This document shows, piece by piece, positions 23,147-29,418 of a stretch of DNA of 34,207 nt; positions within the stretch are counted from its first letter, which is position 1; the number at the start of each line of letters is the position of its first letter. The stretch spans positions 1 to 34,207 of IMG/VR virus record IMGVR_UViG_3300046751_000707. One strand, written 5' to 3'. The notes beneath the pieces were generated by a model, which made no database searches, had not been told where the DNA came from, and saw only the letters and a program-made list of their open reading frames with translations. Source of the stretch: a virus. The translations under genes were made by a program, and so were the position numbers.

Positions 23147-23279
23147 TTGCAAAACCTGTAAAGGCACAGGCTGGATCAGGATCAGAGATTGGTTTGATCC
23201 GACCGACACTGTGCCTGACTTTTGCCATGATTGTAATGGCGAAGGCAAAGTGCCAGCTAACGATCCCGCAGACGCTTAA
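23139..23279 (+). CDS. 46-aa zinc-ribbon protein with DnaJ-type CxxCxGxG motifs
   Basis: The preferred start is the ATG at 23139, overlapping the preceding stop. It encodes two copies of the motif of the DnaJ central zinc domain: CKTCKGTGW near residue 4 and CHDCNGEGK near residue 29, with an acidic linker (DWFDPTDTVPD) between. This would bind one zinc ion. I recall such tiny proteins in phages and mobile elements, where the partner is unknown. The 3' end overlaps the convergent gene at 23257-23748 by 23 nt. Confidence 0.65.
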   Translation: MSDCKTCKGTGWIRIRDWFDPTDTVPDFCHDCNGEGKVPANDPADA

Positions 23280-23748
23280 AAGCATCTTCCAGATCATCTA
23301 AAGCCATTCTAAATATTTCGGGTGCGGCCTTCGGGTTGCGCCCATTTATTCGCGCCCATTCTGCCGCGCTAATATCATGCAACACGACCGACTCAACACA
23401 GCTAAAGCTATTAGCCCCCATGCGGCGCGCAATCCTGTTAAAGTCAGCTAATGAGTTAGCGCTGCGATCACTCATGTCACCATTACCGCCTTTAGGCATG
23501 CCATCAAGACTGCCTGTTACCTTCTGCGCCCTACCAGCCGCCCTATACAGTGCCAGCAAGCGCGTAGCGGTCAAATACTGCGCATTGTCGATATGCTTGT
23601 GCTTGAGATAGTAATCTATCCAAAGCTGGTCAGTTACGCGCATCCGCTTCTTACCAGCAACGCGCGTTTCAATATGCTCAACGCTGTGCTTTTCAAGAAA
23701 CTCCGGCGTTGGCACGACACCAACCTCTAGCATATCTTTTTTACTCAT
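23257..23748 (-). CDS. DUF6456-like regulatory or DNA-binding protein, last gene of the cro operon
   Basis: The start at 23748 (MSKKDMLEVGV) overlaps the replication gene stop by 8 nt. The 163-aa protein has an N-terminal basic part (KKRMRVTDQLWIDYYLKHKH) and a C-terminal helical domain with ATRLLALYRAAGRAQKVTG and CVESVVLHDISAAEW, which resembles the DUF6456 domain I recall in alphaproteobacterial regulators and phage proteins. As the last gene of the leftward early operon it sits where lambda-like phages place the late regulator. A Q-like role is inference from position only. Confidence 0.6.
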   Translation of the reverse strand: MSKKDMLEVGVVPTPEFLEKHSVEHIETRVAGKKRMRVTDQLWIDYYLKHKHIDNAQYLTATRLLALYRAAGRAQKVTGSLDGMPKGGNGDMSDRSANSLADFNRIARRMGANSFSCVESVVLHDISAAEWARINGRNPKAAPEIFRMALDDLEDAFKRLRDR

Positions 23749-24523
23749 TGAGCCATCCATTCTGTTTAGCCTGCGCAATTATGTCAGGCCGGTTCATCCT
23801 GTAGTAATCTGGCATCGCATTAAACTTGGCTAGAAACTCATCCTGCGTTGCAGGCATCCATCTGCGAGATACGCCAAAATTATCTGTTGAAGCTGGTGCG
23901 GCTGTTTCTTCATCATCCCATCGACCCTCATTCAGCCACGTTGATGGATGGCAAATAAACTTAGGCTCGACCTTTTCTCGCAAGACCTTATCAGCATAGG
24001 CATTCATGCCAGCCATAATCGCATCAGGTTCAGCATCTCTTAATGCGTTCTTGAAAGCCTTTAATGCGGCTTTTTTCCCCACCTTTTTTGGCACGACATT
24101 CCAGAACAAAGCAAAAGAATCGATGATATATTTATTGTTAATATAGTTATTATTATAGTTAGGGTGAACAGGTTGCTTCACCCCTCCCCCTGAAGCAGTT
24201 GCTTCACCCCCCCCCTGAAGCAGTTGGTTCACCCCTGAAGGATTTTCACCCCCCCCTAATGGCGGGATATGGTAATGATTTGTATCGTTCGTTTTGCCGT
24301 TTTTCTGCATGACACGAACCAGCATTCCGACTTCTTCAAGCAGTTTGATTTTGCTTTGAACGGTGCGCGTTGTGCAGTCAGCTACTTCAGCCAGCCATTT
24401 AACCGAAGGCCAAGCATAGCCGCGTTCTTCGTTATATTTATCTGCAATCCCGATCAGAACTAACTTTGCAATCGGATCATTGACCTTCTGCTTAAAAGCC
24501 CAACTAACTGCGGCAATACTCAT
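23741..24523 (-). CDS. Replication initiator / replisome organiser (O-like)
   Basis: The 260-aa protein has an N-terminal winged helix (SVKWLAEVADCTTRTVQSKIK, residues 39-59), a low-complexity linker (residues 88-125, encoded by the iterons), and a C-terminal domain with KKVGKKAALKAFKNALRD and KFICHPSTWLNEGRWDDE, the helicase-loader phrase of phage replication organisers. The last residues (DYYRMNRPDIIAQAKQNGWLNE) may contact host proteins. It should bind the origin in its own gene and load the host helicase. No phage helicase, primase or polymerase is present, so host replication is required. It is coupled to the upstream gene (ATGA). Confidence 0.8.
   Translation of the reverse strand: MSIAAVSWAFKQKVNDPIAKLVLIGIADKYNEERGYAWPSVKWLAEVADCTTRTVQSKIKLLEEVGMLVRVMQKNGKTNDTNHYHIPPLGGGENPSGVNQLLQGGGEATASGGGVKQPVHPNYNNNYINNKYIIDSFALFWNVVPKKVGKKAALKAFKNALRDAEPDAIMAGMNAYADKVLREKVEPKFICHPSTWLNEGRWDDEETAAPASTDNFGVSRRWMPATQDEFLAKFNAMPDYYRMNRPDIIAQAKQNGWLNE
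24119..24256. other. Putative replication origin: iterons and AT-rich stretch in the initiator gene
   Basis: Three iterons on the plus strand, each GTTG(C/G)TTCACCCC...CCTGAAG: 24172-24197, 24198-24222 and a shorter 24223-24242, plus a partial one after it. Each holds an inverted pair GCTTCA/TGAAGC. Next to them, 24119-24161 is almost only A and T (ATATTTATTGTTAATATAG..). Iterons plus an AT-rich unwinding region inside the initiator gene is the plan of lambda ori. Confidence 0.75.
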
Positions 24524-24993
24524 TTCAAACTCCCTAAACTAATTAAATCTGCCTGCGGGACAAAGAAGCGCTGGCCTATAACCGGATGCTCTTTGTAATA
24601 TTTTGGGTGCTTCCCATCGGCACCCAATATCCAGCCATGCACCTGATAAGTTGGTGCAGTGCCGGTAACTAAAATATATTTGCGGTCGTCTTTGTCATTG
24701 GCGTGCAACAACAAATCATGATGATGCTTTGAGCGCGTGCGCACTTCCCAGCCAGTGCCATCGATGTCGCCATGCGTATCAAATGTGCTGATGCCACCGC
24801 CCCAATAAACACCAAGCACCTTTGCAACCGCTATTTCGCCACAGGCACCTTCAATGTGCCTTTGCCAGAAATTAGGCTCACGATGACGCCCACGATCCTG
24901 ATCGTAGCCAGCTTCTATGGCCTTAATATGGCGCATATATCCAGTCTGACATGCTTGCGCTAATTCATAGCTTTTTAGTTCCACATTAATCAT
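24520..24993 (-). CDS. Nuclease-like early protein (PD-(D/E)XK-type suspected)
   Basis: The start at 24993 (MINVELKSYELAQA) overlaps the previous stop by 8 nt (ATGATTAA). The 157-aa protein contains HIEGACGEIAVAKVLGVYW (GE at residues 52-53), then HGDIDGTGWEVRTR (D76, D78, E83, R85). This is the G-x-x-GE ... D ... ExR/K layout of restriction-like nucleases, although the usual ExK lysine is Arg here. The last part has HGWILGADGK and FFVPQADLISL. It may act in recombination or host DNA cleavage; it is the weakest part of the assignment. Confidence 0.55.
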   Translation of the reverse strand: MINVELKSYELAQACQTGYMRHIKAIEAGYDQDRGRHREPNFWQRHIEGACGEIAVAKVLGVYWGGGISTFDTHGDIDGTGWEVRTRSKHHHDLLLHANDKDDRKYILVTGTAPTYQVHGWILGADGKHPKYYKEHPVIGQRFFVPQADLISLGSLK

Positions 24994-25378
24994 CTGGATA
25001 ACCCCGCCAGCTATGGTCTGTGCCGAAGTCAGAGTCACCGGTTATGCACCTGTTGCACATACGGTTGCCGACATGGCTGGAGCGAAACATATCACCGCAT
25101 GTAAGGCACTTTCGTTGCTTGACGCGCTCATCCATCAATTCCTCCGGATGCCAGTAAAAGCCACATTCTTGCGCCAGCGCCATCAATGCTTTGAAGCGCT
25201 CTTGCGGAATGCGTTCATGCACATGCACCCAAGCCTCAACGGCTTGTCTACGCATGCCCATATATTCTGAAATCTTTTTGAAACCGGCGCTCATCTTGCC
25301 GTCGCCAATGCGCGTAATGAACTTTTCGATGCTATCGATATGCTGTGGAATATGAATGTTATAATGCCTGCCGGTCAT
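24986..25378 (-). CDS. DNA-binding protein with helix-turn-helix and zinc ribbon (130 aa)
   Basis: The ATG at 25378 overlaps the resolvase stop by ATGA. Residues 24-70 form a YdaS- or Cro-like HTH (MSAGFKKISEYMGMRRQAVEAW, then RIPQERFKALMALA). Residues 90-113 form a four-Cys zinc ribbon (CLTCGDMF...NRMCNRC). The two halves suggest a regulator or an origin-associated protein. It is the third gene of the leftward cro operon. I do not recognise a named family. Confidence 0.65.
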   Translation of the reverse strand: MTGRHYNIHIPQHIDSIEKFITRIGDGKMSAGFKKISEYMGMRRQAVEAWVHVHERIPQERFKALMALAQECGFYWHPEELMDERVKQRKCLTCGDMFRSSHVGNRMCNRCITGDSDFGTDHSWRGYPDD

Positions 25379-25683
25379 ATCTTACCCGCCAGCAAATTCA
25401 AGAAATCTTCATAATCCAAAACCGCAAGTGGCTTTCGCCGGTCAGCACCAACCACCAACACATCAGCACCTTCAATGTTGTCATATAAAAACTTAAAACC
25501 GGTCGCTCTTTTTTTGGCTTCAATTTCCCAAGTGGTGCGCCCAATCTTTATGATTATGTCATTCTTAAAGCCTTCTGCCGCACCAGATAGCGGGACACGA
25601 TAGCTTTCAAGTTCATGCGCGCGGGCAGTATTTACCAACTCACGCTCAAAGCGCCCGCCTTTATCACGGCTGGCCTTACCCAT
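25375..25683 (-). CDS. Holliday-junction resolvase-like nuclease (102 aa)
   Basis: The frame opens with four consecutive Met codons; the fourth (25683, ATGGGTAA) is chosen because it overlaps the cro stop by 8 nt as neighbouring genes do. The product has the restriction-like core: GRFERELV (Glu about residue 13), GFKNDIII (Asp about 42) and WEIEAKK (ExK about 55-57), as in archaeal-type Hjc resolvases and phage relatives. The C-terminus has ADVLVVGADRRKPLAVLDYE. It should cut branched DNA from recombination, together with the YqaJ/ERF proteins. Confidence 0.78.
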   Translation of the reverse strand: MGKASRDKGGRFERELVNTARAHELESYRVPLSGAAEGFKNDIIIKIGRTTWEIEAKKRATGFKFLYDNIEGADVLVVGADRRKPLAVLDYEDFLNLLAGKI

Positions 25684-25888
25684 CATCATCACCGATCTGG
25701 TGCATATCCATCCAATCAGTGACCGTAACTTTACCTTTAGTCAGGCTGTGAATCTGCATGATGCGTTTGCCAGACGGCACTGTGTCTTTGTAAAGATATT
25801 TATGAATCGTGGCCTGACACACCCCAAGCTTTTCAGCAAAATCTTTTTGAGTGATGTTTTTAGACACTAAATATTGATTAAGTCTCAT
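25676..25888 (-). CDS. cro: Cro-like HTH repressor
   Basis: The 70-aa product has one helix-turn-helix (KDFAEKLGVCQATIHKYLYKD, residues about 15-35, with the recognition helix around CQATIHKYL). It is the first gene leftward of the control region and faces the S24-type repressor gene, the standard cI/cro layout. The likely promoter is at 25923-25951. It probably competes with the repressor for the same operators to favour lytic growth. Confidence 0.8.
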   Translation of the reverse strand: MRLNQYLVSKNITQKDFAEKLGVCQATIHKYLYKDTVPSGKRIMQIHSLTKGKVTVTDWMDMHQIGDDDG

Positions 25889-25920
25889 TGATCTCGCCTA
25901 TATATTGATATGCACTATAG

Positions 25921-25951
25921 GCAATATGCGCAGACCACAAATATATGTCAA
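25921..25951 (-). promoter_or_regulatory. Leftward promoter of the cro operon with overlapping operator
   Basis: On the minus strand TTGACA (25951-25946) is followed after 17 nt by CATATT (25928-25923). TGCGCATATTGC, a near copy of the palindromic operators opposite, overlaps the -10 box, so repressor binding here would block this promoter directly. Confidence 0.72.
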
Positions 25952-25997
25952 TAAATTAAATCTATAAAAAATACTTATTCAGCTAAGTTATTGAATA

Positions 25998-26050
25998 TGC
26001 GCAATTTGCGCAGATATTTGACATTGATAATTAAAAGGCGCATTATGCGC
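25998..26050 (+). promoter_or_regulatory. Rightward repressor promoter with two palindromic operators
   Basis: A perfect palindrome TGCGCAA-T-TTGCGCA (25998-26012) lies just before TTGACA (26018-26023). After 17 nt CATTAT (26041-26046) is the -10, itself inside a second perfect palindrome GCGCAT-T-ATGCGC (26038-26050). This suits autoregulation of the repressor by one upstream and one blocking site. Confidence 0.8.
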
Positions 26051-26077
26051 ATAAGTAATATGAGAAAGGTGTTAAAA

Positions 26078-26275
26078 ATGTTAAATGTATCAAACAGCCA
26101 AGCGTTTTTGGCTTCAGAAAACAACACACATATAGAAGGCGACGCAGATTGGCCTGCCGCCCCGCCAATGATGAAAGACCATTTAGCCACCATAAATCAA
26201 CAAAAGTTAAATTTTGGCGCAGAACATAAATCTGCCGCAAAGGGAAGCCCTCTATGGAATACGTTAATAATCTAA
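26078..26275 (+). CDS. 65-aa protein co-transcribed with the repressor
   Basis: GAAAGG lies 8 nt before the ATG at 26078. The product (MLNVSNSQAFLASENNTHIE, then DWPAAPPMMKDHLATINQQ) is soluble, with no recognised domain. It is the first gene after the repressor promoter and its last 22 nt overlap the repressor start, so the two are co-translated. It might modulate the repressor, or it may only serve as a leader that sets repressor translation. No homologue comes to mind. Confidence 0.55.
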   Translation: MLNVSNSQAFLASENNTHIEGDADWPAAPPMMKDHLATINQQKLNFGAEHKSAAKGSPLWNTLII

Positions 26276-26856
26276 AAGAATTACGCAGTGCATCTAAATT
26301 GCACCAATCACAGGTTGCCGAAGCCGTTAATATCGGGCAGGCAGAATACAGCAGAATGGAATCCGGCAGAAGATCAGTCGGGCATCATAAAAAAGCGATA
26401 GCAAAGGTATTTGGCGTTAAGCCAGACGCAATAATTGAAAGAGTAAAACAAGACGACTCTGTTTTTGCTACGCATACCGAACTGCCTGTTTATGGTTTTC
26501 CAATACCAAATTCAGACGCTTTTGATTTCAGTAAAAAGATGATGAGCCGCGTGGATTGCCCGCCAGAACTTGAGTCTGTCGAAGGCGCATATGCCGCTTT
26601 TTGCTACGGCGATGCTTTGAAACCGAAGCTGTCAAATGGTGATCTGGTGTTTGTCAATCCATTGCTTGAAGCAAAGGCTGGCACGCTAGTCGTTGTTAAA
26701 TGGAAAGCCGGTGATAAATTATATGGCAAGATCGTCGAACTGGTGCATATGCGCAAAGGCTCTTGTGAAGCGCGCATGCTGGCACCGGAAGAATTTATAA
26801 CGTTCGACAAAATCGAAAGCGTGGATCAAGTAGTGATGTTGAAGTACGATATATGA
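26254..26856 (+). CDS. Phage repressor: HTH + S24-like domain with the catalytic serine replaced
   Basis: The 200-aa protein has an N-terminal HTH (KLHQSQVAEAVNIGQAEYSRME, residues 15-36) and a C-terminal LexA/CI-like S24 domain. That domain reads YGDALKPKLSNGDLVFV, where the usual GDSMxP has Ala at residue 121 in place of the catalytic Ser, while the Lys (residue 159 in KLYGKI) is kept. The linker has PVYG and no clear Ala-Gly cleavage pair. Self-cleavage is therefore not expected, so induction should use another route. The domain can still dimerise. It should bind the GCGCA-N3-TGCGC operators. Promoter and operators are immediately upstream. Confidence 0.88.
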   Translation: MEYVNNLKELRSASKLHQSQVAEAVNIGQAEYSRMESGRRSVGHHKKAIAKVFGVKPDAIIERVKQDDSVFATHTELPVYGFPIPNSDAFDFSKKMMSRVDCPPELESVEGAYAAFCYGDALKPKLSNGDLVFVNPLLEAKAGTLVVVKWKAGDKLYGKIVELVHMRKGSCEARMLAPEEFITFDKIESVDQVVMLKYDI

Positions 26857-26860
26857 TTGC

Positions 26861-26904
26861 TATGCGCATATATGCTTGACGTATGTTATGCGCTGTAGTA
26901 ATCA
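26861..26904 (+). promoter_or_regulatory. Repressor-type promoter of the rightward early operon
   Basis: TATGCGCATATATGC (26861-26875) abuts TTGACG (26876-26881). After 17 nt there is TAATCA (26899-26904), a weak -10. TATGCGC at about 26887-26893 may be a second half-site. The promoter faces the YqaJ-ERF genes. Confidence 0.65.
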
Positions 26905-26910
26905 TGAGGA

Positions 26911-27855
26911 ATGACAGAGACATTTTCCTCCCAGAACTCTGACACACTACAGGCCAGCGTTGGCGTACCATCTGACGCTGTGCCTGCCTTTTTTCGTCAG
27001 TTTCAAATGGGCGGTAAAAGCCTGTCAGAACGCCAGACAACGATCGGCGGCTCCGATATTAACATCATTGCTGGCGACAACGCTGAACGCATACACCAGC
27101 TATATTTGCGTAAGCGCGGCGAAATAGAAGGCGATGACCTGTCTATGGTCTGGCCTGTTTTAATGGGTCATATCACTGAAGAACTGAATCTTGAGTGGTG
27201 CCAGCAAAAGCATGACATCAAAATCATAAACCGCCAGCTTGTCATTCAAAGCAAAAAGAATCCTATGATGCGTTGCACGTTGGATGGCTCTGTCCCGAAT
27301 TATCGCGGCAAGCAGGCTGTCATCGATGCAAAATTTACAATGGGTAGGCCGCAGTCTGGCGAAGAATGGCGGGACGTTATCCCCCGCTTGTGCCGCCACT
27401 ACAGCCCGCAACTACATTGGAACGCTTACTTGCTTGAAGAACACACAGGCAAGAAAGTGCCTTATGGCCTGCTATCAATTATCAAAGCTGGCAACGAACC
27501 AACATTCCACGAAATTGAAATCGATCCGGCTTACCAAGCTGAACTGATCGGGCTTGCCACATATTTTATGGGGTGTGTTGAAATGGGTGTTTTACCTAAT
27601 GACATTCAGCCACCCGAAGCGCCTGTGCCGGTCGAAGATACGGTGCCTGTCGATATGGAAAAATCTGATGTGCATCCCAAATGGCGGCAGTGGTGCGAGA
27701 TATGGTTGCAGACTTCTGGCGCGGCTGACACATGCAAAAAAGCAGAGGCACAACTTAAAAAGATGGTGCCGAAAGAAGCCAGCGTGGCTTATGGCAACGG
27801 TGTGCAAATCAAAGTTGCAAAGAATAAATCGAAACGCATAGAGGTGCAAAAATGA
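26911..27855 (+). CDS. YqaJ-type exonuclease/recombinase
   Basis: The 314-aa protein matches the YqaJ viral recombinase layout: TIGGSDINIIAGD (residues 44-56), then YLRKRGEIEGDDLS, VLMGHITEELNLEW (GH..E, residues 86-90), MMRCTLDGSVPN (catalytic Asp 125), and QAVIDAKF (D-x-K at residues 139-141, where many members have E-x-K), followed by YSPQLHWNAYLL. It should degrade one strand from DNA ends to give single strands for the ERF protein. The ribosome binding site AGGA is unusually close to the ATG. Its stop overlaps the ERF start by ATGA. Confidence 0.85.
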   Translation: MTETFSSQNSDTLQASVGVPSDAVPAFFRQFQMGGKSLSERQTTIGGSDINIIAGDNAERIHQLYLRKRGEIEGDDLSMVWPVLMGHITEELNLEWCQQKHDIKIINRQLVIQSKKNPMMRCTLDGSVPNYRGKQAVIDAKFTMGRPQSGEEWRDVIPRLCRHYSPQLHWNAYLLEEHTGKKVPYGLLSIIKAGNEPTFHEIEIDPAYQAELIGLATYFMGCVEMGVLPNDIQPPEAPVPVEDTVPVDMEKSDVHPKWRQWCEIWLQTSGAADTCKKAEAQLKKMVPKEASVAYGNGVQIKVAKNKSKRIEVQK

Positions 27856-28433
27856 GTGAATTAGCAAAATCATTAATAGGCTTTCAATCGGCGATGCCTG
27901 CCGTCAAGAAGTCTGGATATAACCCGCATTTTAGGAACAAGTTTGTCACATTGACCGATTTGATTTCAGTCGTTTTGGGCGCAAGCAATTTTAATTTGGG
28001 CTTTACGCAAGAGATAGATTTTGCTGATGGCACTATATTTGTGCGCACCACAATGATTCACACATCAGGCGAAACCCGCGAAAGCCGGACGCCGGTACTG
28101 ACCAAAGATGCGACTAACCCGCAGGCAATGGGTAGCGCAATATCTTACGCAAAGCGTTACGGCTTGCAGGCGATGTTTGGCATACCGGCTGACGACGATG
28201 ATGACGGCACCGCCGCTAATAAAGCACCCAGCGCGTCGCACTCTCCGCGCTCCGGTGCGGTCGCGCCACAGGGTTCATCCCTTGCTCCTGTCGGCGCGGC
28301 CACCTTAGATGACCGCATAAACGCCGCTAAAACAGAACAGGATTTGTTGGCATTGTTTAACGAAGTGAAGCCAACCGATAACCCGACTATCCAGAAATTT
28401 TCAGCACGCAAAAAGGAGATTGCAAATGTCTGA
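27852..28433 (+). CDS. erf: ERF-family single-strand annealing protein
   Basis: The 193-aa protein has NPHFRNKFVTLTDLISVV (residues about 24-41), MIHTSGETRES, then DATNPQAMGSAISYAKRYG (86-104) and GIPADDDDDG, the signature of the ERF family known from phage P22. Residues 115-150 are a Pro/Ala/Ser linker, followed by a helical C-terminus. It anneals complementary single strands made by the YqaJ exonuclease upstream, giving recombination or circularisation of phage DNA. The next gene overlaps by 8 nt. Confidence 0.9.
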   Translation: MSELAKSLIGFQSAMPAVKKSGYNPHFRNKFVTLTDLISVVLGASNFNLGFTQEIDFADGTIFVRTTMIHTSGETRESRTPVLTKDATNPQAMGSAISYAKRYGLQAMFGIPADDDDDGTAANKAPSASHSPRSGAVAPQGSSLAPVGAATLDDRINAAKTEQDLLALFNEVKPTDNPTIQKFSARKKEIANV

Positions 28434-28689
28434 TTATGATAACACCGATCGCGGTGCATTATTTAAGAATGAAAAAAAAGAAAATGAAAGCCAGCCTGAC
28501 TATACTGGTAACATTAATGTCAAAGGCACTGAGCAACGCATCAGCGCTTGGCTAAACACTAGCAAGTCGGGCATCAAGTATTTGTCGATCAAATGCTCTG
28601 ATCCGATGCCGCGTGACGATGCAGGCGCACCATCTGCCCCTGCTCCAGCAACAGCACCAGCACCGTTAGATGACAACATACCTTTCTAG
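28426..28689 (+). CDS. Small SSB-like protein with the DDNIPF tail
   Basis: The ATG at 28426 has AAAGGAGA at 7-nt spacing. The 87-aa product begins MSDYDNTDRGALFKNEKKEN, has DYTGNINVKGTEQRISAWL and KYLSIKCSD, and after a Pro/Ala linker ends in LDDNIPF. This ending equals the acidic tip of bacterial SSB proteins, which recruits repair proteins. The N-terminal part resembles the DUF736-like small proteins. It probably binds single-stranded DNA or the partners of host SSB, next to ERF and YqaJ. Confidence 0.75.
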   Translation: MSDYDNTDRGALFKNEKKENESQPDYTGNINVKGTEQRISAWLNTSKSGIKYLSIKCSDPMPRDDAGAPSAPAPATAPAPLDDNIPF

Positions 28690-28882
28690 CGTTTCCGAAG
28701 ATAAACAACATCCACTCCTTATCATTCCAAATGATGAGGGGTGTTTGATCGTGTTAGGTGCGAACCAAGCACAAAAAGATATGTCGCCAAAACAAATGTG
28801 CGAACTGGCGGCAAATTTAATACAACGCGCAAGCAGACGGCTCAAGAATGGCGCGCAAGAAAAAACCACCGATAATACATAA
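28670..28882 (+). CDS. Hypothetical early protein (70 aa)
   Basis: The ATG at 28670 lies within the 3' end of the SSB-like gene (20-nt overlap), with no clear ribosome binding site, so it relies on coupling. The product has PLLIIPNDEGCLIVLGANQAQ, then MSPKQMCELAANLIQRASRR. Its C-terminus overlaps the next gene by 35 nt. No family is recognised. The reading frame is protein-like and dense overlaps are usual in this operon. Confidence 0.5.
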   Translation: MTTYLSSVSEDKQHPLLIIPNDEGCLIVLGANQAQKDMSPKQMCELAANLIQRASRRLKNGAQEKTTDNT

Positions 28883-29036
28883 TGAGCGCAGGCCAGCTAC
28901 ATGCGTCCAATGCGGCACAGAGTTTGATTTGCGCAGCTTTGGGTGGCTTGTGAACGGCGCTAAAGACATGCTTTGCAGTCATGCTTGCTTTGCTAAACGG
29001 CGCACGCCAGAGCCGCCAAAATGGGATGATATATAA
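28848..29036 (+). CDS. Small zinc-finger protein (62 aa)
   Basis: The 62-aa product has a Lys-rich start (ARKKKPPIIHNERRP), then a four-Cys/His site (CVQCGTEFD ... MLCSHACF) that should bind zinc, and ends PPKWDDI. It overlaps the previous gene by 35 nt and the next by one base (TAATG). It resembles small zinc-ribbon or FCS-like fingers of phages. Role unknown; its place in the recombination operon fits a nucleic-acid role. Confidence 0.6.
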   Translation: MARKKKPPIIHNERRPATCVQCGTEFDLRSFGWLVNGAKDMLCSHACFAKRRTPEPPKWDDI

Positions 29037-29239
29037 TGATACCAAATGCAAAAATAGATTCTGATATTGAAAAGCCAATCAAGACCGGTGAGTTTGTCGC
29101 TAAAATGCAAGTCGGCGACAGCGTGCATTTTGGCAAAGAAATTTTTGCCTTAAGATTGCGCGATGCAATGCGCTATAAAGGCATCAAATATACTATGCGC
29201 AAAATAGATAACGGCTGGCGCGTCTGGCGGGATTCGTGA
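29036..29239 (+). CDS. Small conserved early protein (67 aa)
   Basis: The start codon overlaps the previous stop (TAATG). The product reads EFVAKMQVGDSVHFGKEIFA then LRDAMRYKGIKYTMRKIDNG and ends GWRVWRDS. I recall short phage proteins with the 'GDSV ... RKxxxGxRVWR' pattern, of unknown role and possibly with an HTH-like fold. It is followed by an overlapping GTG start. Confidence 0.6.
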   Translation: MIPNAKIDSDIEKPIKTGEFVAKMQVGDSVHFGKEIFALRLRDAMRYKGIKYTMRKIDNGWRVWRDS

Positions 29240-29418
29240 TTGACGATCGTTGCGGAATCTTCCGCTTTGTCCCGCATAGCGATGTCAGCGCCTACGAACA
29301 AAAAGGCTGGCATATAGCCAGCGATCTTGCAGACAGCCATCATGGGCGGCACGCTGTTATAATGCGGAAAGACGACCGGCTATCGCCTCAATATCGACCG
29401 GTGACTGCGCCTGATTGA
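29236..29418 (+). CDS. Last gene of the rightward early operon (60 aa), overlapping the integrase tail
   Basis: A GTG at 29236 overlaps the previous stop (GTGA). The product contains GIFRFVPHSDVSAYEQKGWH then DLADSHHGRHAVIMRKDD. I recall this phrase from short phage proteins at the end of early operons, with no assigned role. Its last 62 nt are antisense to the 3' end of the integrase, so transcription of one could affect the other. No terminator is seen between them. Confidence 0.6.
   Translation: MIDDRCGIFRFVPHSDVSAYEQKGWHIASDLADSHHGRHAVIMRKDDRLSPQYRPVTAPD

Noticed and set aside
24172-24256. CRISPR array
   Set aside because: Units of 20-26 bp follow each other without unique spacers and lie in a coding frame. 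They fit iterons of an origin.
26604-27040. Minus-strand frames over the repressor and early operon start
   Set aside because: They lie across the repressor 3' end and the promoter at 26861-26904 and lack a ribosome binding site.
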